Source: Ornithodoros turicata
Lineage: Eukaryota > Arthropoda > Arachnida > Ixodida > Argasidae
Length of the DNA stretch: 64,000 bases
Reading direction: 5' to 3'
Assembly: GCF_037126465.1 (NCBI RefSeq)
Contig: NW_026999463.1
Span: 186,000 to 249,999 of the forward strand
Numbering within the stretch: position 1 is the first letter of the stretch; every line of letters begins with the position of its first letter. The translations under genes were made by a program, and so were the position numbers. The notes under the pieces are model-generated. The model searched no databases, was not told the origin of the DNA, and worked only from the letters and a program-made list of their open reading frames with translations. This document shows positions 56,660-64,000 of this stretch, piece by piece.

Positions 56660-56990
56660 CGTTTATAGCGCTCTGCCTGAAGTTTGCAGAACAAGGAATG
56701 CTCTTCTGTGCCTCTGCTTGTTATGCCCCAGTTCCACTGATGTAGCTGAACTCTGCATGGCATACATCGCAGTTGTAGGGCTGCCTGGTCATGTCTGTTC
56801 ACTTATGATTCGGCAGGGTGGCATTCTGGCCAAAGAAAACATTATCTAGCCTGCGTATGTCCGCTTGTGATGTTGTAGCTGCACACTATGGCTGAACTTC
56901 ACAGAGTACTCGAAGGGATTCTTGCTCGTGTGTGTCTGCCTGTGACAGTACCAAACGTAAACAGAGCAAGTGACACCTACACACAAAAGG
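56660..56990 (-). pseudogene. Degenerate C2H2 zinc-finger fragment
   Basis: On the minus strand, scraps of C2H2 fingers are seen in more than one frame: YSVKFSHSVQLQHHKRTYAG (about 56870-56930) and QPYNCDVCHAEFSYISG (about 56750-56800), with finger-linker-like text between. Stops and shifts separate them, and the zinc ligands are only partly kept (Cys-x2-Cys of the second finger). It may be an exon of a dead host zinc-finger gene or a retroposed piece. It begins within about 15-100 bases of the right-arm hAT terminus. Confidence 0.5.
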
Positions 56991-57069
56991 AAGAAAACAA
57001 GACTGTACTCTCAAGTGAAACGTTTATTGTTGACTCACACACTTTGAATACCAGATTTGTTAGGCCATC

Positions 57070-57763
57070 ATGAGTAACTCACAGACAAGGAACCTCGGAT
57101 TTCAGACCTTCACAGACCAAGAGTACATACAAGGACCCATGCAGCGTTATAACTGCCAACGATTTGGCCATATTGCACGAAATTGCCGAGGTTCTACACG
57201 GTGTGGCATATGCGCCGGGCCTCACCAGAGATCAGACTGCAACAATAAAAGAGCCAAAGTGTGCTAACTGCAAATCCAGCCACCCCGCATCATTTTCTTT
57301 ATGTCCTGTGAAGATCGCCGCCACCAAAAGGCACCAACACCGGACACTACGACTTCCATCTGACGCTTCAAGGGGTGGTAGTGCCACACTCCCGTCTGGT
57401 ACAAATGCACAAGAATTTCCTGCACTACCCCCTCGATCTGCACGAGGTGAACGAGGGTCGCTGAACACAATCGCGGCTAAGCCCATCACAAGCAGCCACC
57501 CACCGCCTCCTCGTCCATCAAGGCAGATTACACACACTTACGCCAGTGTGACGGAACCAGCAGTCACGAGGAAACAGTTACCCTCATCAGCCCCTGAAGA
57601 TGTGCCTTCTCTTGGACACTTCTCAGCGGTACTTGCTGCCCTTACGGCAATTGTCTCTGCTTTTTCTGGTGCGTCGCAACTGCCCGAGGTCCAAGCCCTT
57701 CTGGCACTGGAGGCATTATCTTTGCATCAGCATGAGGGCATTGTAAGGATTCATTACATCTGA
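57070..57763 (+). pseudogene. LINE-2 ORF1: zinc-knuckle Gag-like protein
   Basis: Two frames overlap near 57245 with a shift between. The first gives YNCQRFGHIARNC (the first Cys of this knuckle is missing; family has C-Y-N-C) and CGICAGPHQRSDC. The second continues with CANCKSSHPASFSLC and a Pro/Ser-rich region, then a hydrophobic helix (VLAALTAIVSAFSGASQLPEV) like the ORF1 end of LINE-1. ORF1 proteins of this type bind element RNA. The start at 57070 is the first Met of the frame; the true start may be further upstream. Confidence 0.75.
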
Positions 57764-57774
57764 TTATTCTCCTT

Positions 57775-58265
57775 TCTCTAGTGTATCCCAGATAAAGCAA
57801 CGTCTTCAGCTAGCTGACCTCTCTCATCGTCGACGGATTTCTCGTCTCTGTGTCTTCAACCACATTTATCGCTCGAACTCGTTACGCCCCCATTACATAT
57901 TACCTCCTACTCGCATTTCAGCTCGACTCGATCATTCTTACAACTCTTACGTATTCAGTCTCGCACCACTTGTTTCAGTAAATCATTCTTTCCTAACACT
58001 ATCATCGACTGGAACAACTTACCTCAGGACACTGTCAATGTCATCGACCCCCATCCGTTCCGCATTGCATTACAGCGTCACTTCGCTGTGTCATAAACAT
58101 TTTTGTATTTTGTACAGAATTTTTTCGTGTTATTTCCCTCCAGTTCCTCTTTTTTTCTTTTTGTTGTTGTACACTTGTTGTTGAGTATGTACATGTTGCC
58201 TGGCCCACCCCCCTCATGTAATGCCCTCTAGGCCCTTGAGGTGTATGGAAATAAATAAATAAGTA
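57775..58265 (+). mobile_element. 5'-truncated LINE-3 (CR1/L2-like 3' end) between ORF1 and ORF2 of LINE-2
   Basis: The 3' coding end and tail of another non-LTR element. Broken frames give RISARLDHSYNSYVF, then FLPRTIIDWNNLP-like text (about 57990-58025), the usual end of CR1/L2-type ORF2. A tail with GTAATGCCCTCTAGGCCCTTGAGG and (AATA)n at about 58247-58262 follows. It sits after the ORF1 stop of LINE-2 and before its ORF2. A clear target duplication was not found. Confidence 0.7.
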
Positions 58266-58281
58266 AGACACTGCAAAGACC

Positions 58282-58902
58282 ATGGTGATGCAGTGGAATC
58301 CTGGAAGCCTGCGTAACAAGCTCGCTGATTTTGAATTACATCTACAACAGTACAAGTTCCCTTTCATAGCTGTATGCGAACACGGCATGGATTCAACACA
58401 TTGCGTTAATGGATACACAATCTATCGATCTCATCAATCCTCTGAGAGCAGAACAGCGCTATACGTTCGTAATGACCTCGTTGTTGCGCCCATAGGGTCA
58501 GTTTGTCATCGCTCTTATGATTACATGTCACCCCTGCAAGATCCTCCTTGGCCCCATACTGTTAACGGTCGTCAGTACCTATATACGTCCCGCGGTACAG
58601 GTCCCGTGGAGTGACCTCGAACGCTTGCTTGGTTCTCTGGAAGCCCCTTCACTCGTGCTGGGTGACCTCAATGCCCATTACTCGGCCAGGGGGAGTCGAA
58701 GGACGGACGGTAGGGGAAGGAGGTTGTTGTAGGCGATGGAGAATAATAACATGTGCCTGCTGAACAATCGAGAGCCAACTTACATGCGATCCCCAACGTC
58801 ACTCGATGTATTGGACCTCTCGTGGTGCTCAACCGACATAATTCGCCACTTGTCGTGCGCTACCAACGTCGACACTAGAGGTAGCGATTATTTTCCTCTA
58901 TA
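58282..58902 (+). pseudogene. LINE-2 ORF2 endonuclease, 5' part
   Basis: An APE-like endonuclease: QWNPGSLRNKLADFELHL and a degraded catalytic-glutamate site (VCEHGMD) in the first frame to about 58550, then a shift and STYIRPAVQV, LVLGDLNAHYSARG. An in-frame TAG at 58730-58732 is followed in the same frame by ENNNMCLLNNREPTYMRSP, SLDVLDLSWCS, and TRGSDYFPL. The SDH motif reads SDY. The frame is cut by the hAT MITE at 58903. Confidence 0.8.
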
Positions 58903-59742
58903 CAGAGCCGTGTATGCCAAAGGGAGTCTGGCCATTAATGGAACATGCCTATACCTGGAGCTCCACCCACTTTTTGAGCTCTCTGGCCAATCACGAGCCA
59001 AAATACAGTTCGCTATTAACCCCAGGCTATCCAAGCTATATATTACCTGTATTAACTGGGTGCCGACATTTTCGGGAAACTGGATTGGATTAGATTGAAT
59101 AGGATATTCCCTGACGACCTAGCAACATAATGGATTTTGCGTCCACTTTTAACGGCGCCATCTGGATGGTGAGGGGCACGCCGGGAAGACGCAGAATAGC
59201 AGAAGGCAGAAGTAGCAGTGCTTGCTAGCAGAACTGATTGGCCGGCAGAACCGCTAGTTGGAACAGACTGCCGGTATTATACGTATTTTAACTATGAAAC
59301 ATAACAAGACTGAACCAAGAACGGGCAAAGGTGTGTATATGAATAAAAGTATGTCATGAAATGAACATTTTTGGCCATTTGTAGCGTTTTTCTCGCTATT
59401 TGCCTGTGATCGCTGTCGTTACTAGGCCTAACAAGGACGACGAAACACATTATTTTCAGGTAAACATCGACACTGGAGCGTAATTTAAAGGTGATTTGCA
59501 AGATAATTGCAACAGAATGTACACTTACGGAATAAAATTGACGTAATTTGCGAAAAAAAATTGTCATGAAATCCTCGCTTCGCCGTTCCAAGCTACGCCG
59601 CCATTTTAGGGAAAATTTTGGTGTCATGGCGGCCCGCATAGAAAACAATAGCCAATGAAAAACGCTCAATTTGATTGACAGGTCCAGCACCTTTTTTAGG
59701 CTCCTCCTAATGGCCAGACTCCCTTTGGCATACACGGCACTG
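58903..59742. mobile_element. hAT-type MITE, 840 bp, 8-bp TSD, in LINE-2 endonuclease
   Basis: The ends are inverted repeats: CAGAGCCGTGTATGCCAAAG at 58903, and at the right the complement ending CACTG at 59742 (CAGTGCCGTGTATGCC...), matching for more than 30 bases with few differences. CCTCTATA at 58895-58902 is repeated at 59743-59750. Removing it rejoins the endonuclease frame. No transposase; the internal 641-base reading frame on the minus strand (59292-59933) spans the right end and is not convincing. Confidence 0.93.
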
Positions 59743-60395
59743 CCTCTATATATTTCGCACGACAGACTGCCCCTCTCAGCAACTACTGGACTGATTTCTT
59801 TTACAAACTGGAGACTTTTTCGTGAGGGCCTCAGAACATCTGTGCACACCGGTATGTCCCCAGAGGCTCTCTTAACGCAATTAGCCGCAGTATTCAGGAC
59901 GCGGTAGTCATGTCCAAAAGGGTAACAGGACATGTCGGTCGTTCTCCAGCAACCACTTTAGGGCATTAGGACGCCGAGCAGAAAGAACAGCTCGTCGGAG
60001 AGGGCAACTTACGGACATTGTGGAATACCGCCGGATGAAAGCTAAAGTAACACGAGTACTTAAGAAAGAGGACAGAAAGCGTTGGCGTAAGTTTTGTCAC
60101 CATCTTTCACCGTCTGACCCGGCCACGAAGATGTGGCTGACAATTCGATCTCTGAAGGAGGCGCCCCCTCAAAAGAATCCTCTCGCGGCCTTCGCTATCG
60201 TTAAGGGTGTAGACGAAAACACCCTAGCGACGGATTTCTCTGTGGTACTAACGACACCGGCGGCTGCATCGACGACACCGCTACATCGCAGTTTTGTCCA
60301 CAGTTTGACGGCTGAACTTCACCAAGACTGGCCAGTAAAGGTGGTTCTTTTCTCCTCTCTCTTGAATCCCCGTGGCTTGCCAGTTGTCGGTGATG
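59743..60395 (+). pseudogene. LINE-2 ORF2: endonuclease end and RT linker
   Basis: Immediately after the MITE the frame reads YISHDRLPLSATTG, the continuation of the endonuclease C terminus, and runs to FRTR* at 59907. The linker follows after stops (MKAKVTRVLKKEDRKRWRKFC, SPSDPATKMWLTIRSLK, KNPLAAFAIVKG, 60020-60300), like the region between the endonuclease and RT of LINE-1. It loses family resemblance after about 60330. Confidence 0.7.
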
Positions 60396-61109
60396 ATGAC
60401 GGTTGAGTTGCAGGTACTCGACAGCAGACGATATTCAATAGTTGGTAACAGGTTTATTTACAGCAATAGATTTTAAGTGGACAAAGTTTACATCATATGG
60501 CAAAGTCACCCCGAGCCTCCGAGCAGGTCCGTTTGCTACGGAGTCCGCAGGCCAAGTCCCTCTCATTTCCCAAACTACCCCGCTCTCTGGGTTGTTTTTC
60601 CGTCCCCCCGATGTCCCCCTTTCGCGCTATTCAAACGAAAACACTCAGCAAAAATATAACAAGACAACATCCCTCGCACAACCGTTAGCTCGACTGACAC
60701 AACGTCTTCGAACTCAAAATTTATTACCTCTTCTTGTCGGCTACGGACATGTGCGAGGCGCGGCTCACAGAAACCCGATCCTGCGTGTCTTGGAGTCAGA
60801 ATCTGGTGATGGCTTCCAGACCACGTGTGTGAGAGGAACAACGGTAAAACCTCACGGTGGCCGGTCATTTTCCGCGAAGTGCGGGGAGAAGTAAACACAA
60901 AAATAATGAGCCATTCGGTCGCAGAGGAAGTTTCCACTTTACACCTCCCACCACAAGAGTGTGACAGGGCATTTTTGTTCTGACACAATCAAAACTACTT
61001 CCTGTGCGACTCTCTCTAGTGACAATGACGCCATACATACTACACGAATTATGCAAAAGCGAACCAGCATATACAGAGAAGACCACTTGCAGAAATTCGG
61101 GGTCCAACA
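60395..61109 (-). repeat. 3' LTR of the Gypsy-like element (approximate)
   Basis: Minus-strand TGTTGGACC at 61109 begins a non-coding stretch 26 bases after the gag frame ends. A minus-strand AATAAA lies at 60453-60458. The left edge is not fixed; candidates lie between 60340 and 60420. There is no second LTR in the window to confirm it, and no clear polypurine tract before 61109. Confidence 0.5.
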
Positions 61110-61134
61110 AACATGCACAATATAAAAGACCGCC

Positions 61135-63099
61135 TCACACTAACCTAGAGAGCGCGTCGTCTTCATTCGCGTGTTTTTCTCCCCTCCGGTTCATAACGGT
61201 AGGGTTGTCACTTTTTGCTTTCCACCGTTTCCTACGGCGGTGTTGGGACCTCGGCAGTACTTCGATACTGCTGTGTGGGCTCCGCTCCACCATGGCCATT
61301 TCTCTCTCGGAATGTTCGAGTAGGGCGTCCGATACCCAAGTATCAGTGCTTTGTTTCTCCGCCCGCCCTTTTATGACGGCTTGCAGAGGTACAGGCCGCC
61401 GCATGCTCTCCCTGCAGCACAACCCGCCGTCTGTCACTTCTAAGTTATGACTTTTGTGTCTCTCGTGCCCCCTCATGGCTGTGGTTTTAGAGTTGTTTTC
61501 CTTTGTTTGTCCGAACAACCCGTATTTGACCGTGCGCGGTTTTGCTTCCGTCGCCTCCTGTGTGGCTACGTCCGACTCTGCGACCTTTATCCCTACTTTG
61601 AAGCATGTTTTGTCCCCTTGAACATTACGAGTATCAGCGTCTATTGCTGTGCTGGCTCCTGCTTCAGTCATCGTACCTGAGGTCAGGAGTTCCCATGCTC
61701 CTCCCGAAAGAAGGCAGTCTGTACCCTGGGTTAATTCTTCCGTAAAAGCGCAGAGTATCGATCCTGATCCTTCGGCGCCGCGGTGATTGTTTTCTTCTCT
61801 GGGTATGCAAAGCGACAATGTTCCCGATTTCGCTTTGACCTTTTGACCGAATGCCGACACAAGCGTTACACTTTCCGTGGCCTCCGCGCTTTCCTTTGGA
61901 AACAAGCTGGACCTCATCACTGTTAGCTCGGTTCCTGTATCCACCACAGCTTGTACTATTGTGCTCCCACTACGCAGTTCGACAGTCTGCAATGCAGATA
62001 CCTGTGCCGCCCCTTTCGCAGTTGCGCAGTTAGTCCTGTATTCATTCATTCCATGGTTCAACGTATCGCCAGCCACGTTAACTCCAGCGTAATCCGGCGC
62101 GGCCGACACGGTAGCCACATTCACGGCAGCCTGTACGTGCCTGTCCTCTGACTGTCTCTGAGGGCAGCCTCGCGCAAAATGTGGCCCTCCACAAATAAAG
62201 CATCGTACGGTATTTTGGCCTCGATTGCCATCCGTTTTCTCTGCGCGTTGCGGTGGTTGTCCCGCCGCCTGTAACCGACGGTCCCTACTCGCCGTTCCAA
62301 TACCCCTCGCCTCTTCGAAGGCGTCCACCATTTCTGCAATTTCTGCCGCGTTGACCCATTCGCTCCCCTCCTGAATCTTGACGTATTCGTACGCCGCTGG
62401 AGAGATCACGGTTTTCAATTGATCGGCTACTACCAGCTCGATTAGGTCATCATAGCTGTCGACGTCACGCGACTTAGCGTAGTACATGAGATAACTCTTG
62501 AGCCTAGACGCAAAGTGTGTCCACCCTTCATCCCTCAATTTCGTCGACGTTAGAAACTGTTGCCGGTACTCTGCCGGTGCCAACCTCAGTTCTTTTAGTA
62601 CGGCGTCCTTTACCGCCTTGTAGCTGTCTAGCTCGCCCGTAGAAAGCTTGGAATAGAGGTGCTTTACTCGCTTAGTGACCAAAGGAAGCACTAGATGGCT
62701 TTGGATTTCGTCCGGTACTTTATAGGATCGAAAAATCCCTTCTATACCATCAAACCACACCGGCACTTCTAGGTCGGATGGCAACGGCAGGAGCACGCTT
62801 TTTAGTTTTTTAGCGTAGCGCTCAAGTGTATCCTCTCGCGATACTGGTGGGGGTGATGAGCTTCTCGACGACCTTTCGCTGTTCGCACGTGATATTTCTA
62901 ACTCAATGCGCCGCGCCCGTTGCTTTTCAAGTTCAATTTGAAGTTTCAGCCGCTCGAGTGATACGTCCGAAAGATCACTTCCCGCCGGCGTGATACCATC
63001 CCGACTGTCTGTTGGTGTGTCACCCTGACCCGATGCCATGTTAGCCGCCACCAACTTTCTGTCGTTAACAGTGTAAACCGTACCACTGCGCGTGGGCAT
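61135..63099 (-). pseudogene. Gag-protease polyprotein, in-frame deletion of pol
   Basis: About 654 aa from the Met at 63099 (MPTRSGTVYT). The open frame extends to 63405, but that part lies in leader repeats. Order, numbered from 63405: charged helix (ERLKLQIELEKQRARRIELE, 151-170), capsid-like Gag core (about 190-360), CCHC knuckle CFICGGPHFARGC (402-414), and retropepsin active site VVDTGTELTVM (488-498). The C-terminal end reads GEKHANEDDALSRLV, which resembles the close of a Gypsy RNase H region (HANADALSRL), so pol between protease and there has probably been deleted in frame. It would package RNA if expressed but cannot retrotranspose alone. Confidence 0.75.
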
Positions 63100-63404
63100 G
63101 CGCCAGCTAACTCTATTCTTGTCTCTGACCACACTGGACACCGAGGAGTGCAAGTAATCTCCTACCTGTTGGCTGTCCGCAGTTCCTGTTGCTGTCCGTT
63201 GCTTGTCGGCGACTCTCGCTGCAGTCCGTCGCAGTTGTGCCTTGAGTGTCGCTGTCCGTCGCGATGATGCCGTACCTCGTCTTCGCTGACCGTTGCCGGT
63301 AGCGTCTTGCTCACTGCAGTCCGTCGCAGTTGTTTTGGATGCCGCTGTCCGTTGCGGCGGTCCCGTACGTCGATGTCTACGCTGGCTGTCGCGAAGAAAT
63401 CTCA

Positions 63405-64000
63405 CTTACTGCAGTCCGTCGCAGCTGTGCTTCTGATTCCGCTGTCCGTCGCGGTGATTTGGGACGTCGCCGTTCTGCTGAACGTTATCGGGTGAATCGC
63501 ACTTACTGCAGTCCGTCGCAGATGTGCTTCCGATTCCGCTGTCCGTCGCGGTGATTCGGGACGTCGCCGTGCTGCTGAACGTTGTCGGGTGAATCGCACT
63601 TACTGCAGTCCGTCGCAGATGTGCTTCCGATTCCGCTGTCCGTCGCGGTGATTCGGGACGTCGCCGTGCTGCTGAACGTTGTCGGGTGAATCGCACTTAC
63701 TGCAGTCCGTCGCAGATGCGCTTCCGATTCCGCTGTCCGTCGCGGTGATTCGGGACGTCGCCGTGCTGCTGAACGTTGTCGGGTGAATCGCACTTACTGC
63801 AGTCCGTCGCAGATGCGCTTCCGATTCCGCTGTCCGTCGCGGTGATTCGGGACGTCGCCGTGCTGCTGAACGTTGTCGGGTGAATCGCACTTACTGCAGT
63901 CCGTCGCAGATGCGCTTCCGATTCCGCTGTCCGTCGCGGTGATTCGGGACGTCGCCGTGCTGCTGAACGTTGTCGGGTGAATCGCACTTACTGCAGTCCG
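63405..64000. repeat. 97-bp tandem repeat in LTR element leader
   Basis: ACTGCAGTCCGTCGCAG recurs every 97 bases (about 63408, 63505, 63602, 63699, 63796, 63893, 63990), at least six copies running off the window. Short GTCCGTCGC motifs repeat inside and continue, less regularly, to about 63180. As 97 is not a multiple of 3, the 96-aa open frames found there in succession are the same sequence read in turn in each frame. Confidence 0.95.

Larger units (their letters stand above)
57070..60395 (+). mobile_element. Non-LTR retrotransposon LINE-2, broken by nested insertions
   Basis: Plus-strand pieces of one element: ORF1 with zinc knuckles (57070-57763), ORF2 endonuclease (58282-58900 and 59743-59907), and the linker before RT (60020-60330). 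It is split by a 5'-truncated LINE (about 57775-58265) and a hAT MITE (58903-59742), and it is cut at about 60340-60395 by the LTR element. No RT remains. Confidence 0.8.
60395..64000 (-). mobile_element. Gypsy-like LTR retrotransposon, 3' part, pol deleted
   Basis: On the minus strand: 97-bp leader repeats, gag-protease frame (63099/63405-61135), then directly the 3' LTR. RT, RNase H (except perhaps its last residues) and integrase are missing. The 5' LTR lies beyond the window. It truncates LINE-2 at its left edge. Confidence 0.75.

Noticed and set aside
59292..59933. 213-aa minus-strand frame across the MITE right end
   Set aside because: Spans the border of two elements (59742), so it cannot be an old gene.
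63405..63987. Series of identical 96-aa frames in the 97-bp repeat
   Set aside because: Each is three 97-bp units read through in all three frames (291 bases); a repeat effect.

Overview
The window is eukaryotic, almost certainly animal nuclear DNA from a repeat-dense region. No host gene with intron/exon structure, no rRNA and no tRNA could be recognised. Nearly all of it is mobile-element or satellite sequence. The mix (Polinton with F54H12.2-type capsid gene, DIRS-like YR retroelement, RNase H-bearing non-LTR elements, hAT, mariner and pogo-like DNA elements, a Gypsy-like LTR element) fits an arthropod. A tick or other chelicerate is my guess from the style of the elements, but the sequence does not prove it.

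Region by region: (1) 1-6290 is part of a Polinton/Maverick (adintovirus-like) element. Nine closely packed genes are all on the minus strand: a 95-aa protein, packaging ATPase, two small proteins, integrase, penton-like protein, small basic virion-like protein, major capsid protein and adenain-type protease. The DNA polymerase B gene is not in the window and may lie left of position 1. The only obvious lesion is a 1-nt frameshift at the 5' end of the ATPase. (2) 6300-7710 holds CpG-rich sequence, a 140-180 bp tandem repeat and a small foldback element. (3) 7711-22750 is a higher-order satellite (A) built from 87-bp and 83-bp monomers with 34 copies of a distinct anchor module. (4) 22751-28572 is a nearly full-length but broken non-LTR retrotransposon inserted in the satellite, which resumes at 28573. 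(5) 28728-32907 and 52594-56646 are the two arms of a giant inverted repeat (about 4 kb each, spacer 19.7 kb). Each arm carries the same 1.2-kb hAT-like element, and the outer end of the right arm coincides exactly with the end of that element.

(6) Between the arms lie a diverged relative of the satellite (B, 32908-40435) with a 768-bp pogo-like element inserted at TA, a hAT transposase 3' remnant (40436-41947), a DIRS-like retrotransposon (42221-47717), a 99-bp tandem array (47820-50410), a hAT-type MITE (50819-50984), and a mariner (51279-52191) sitting in one arm of a palindromic foldback. (7) 56650-60395 holds a degenerate C2H2 zinc-finger fragment and a second non-LTR element. That element is interrupted by a 5'-truncated third LINE and by an 840-bp hAT MITE with an 8-bp target duplication, which lies exactly at the endonuclease SDH motif. 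(8) 60395-64000 is the 3' part of a Gypsy-like LTR retrotransposon on the minus strand: 3' LTR, gag-protease frame with pol deleted, and a 97-bp tandem leader array running off the window.

Functionally, only the Polinton genes form a coherent set: integration (integrase with chromodomain), capsid assembly (MCP, penton-like, small basic proteins), capsid maturation (protease) and genome packaging (ATPase). The rest is best read as a stack of dated insertions, and several junctions give internal controls such as empty sites and target duplications.
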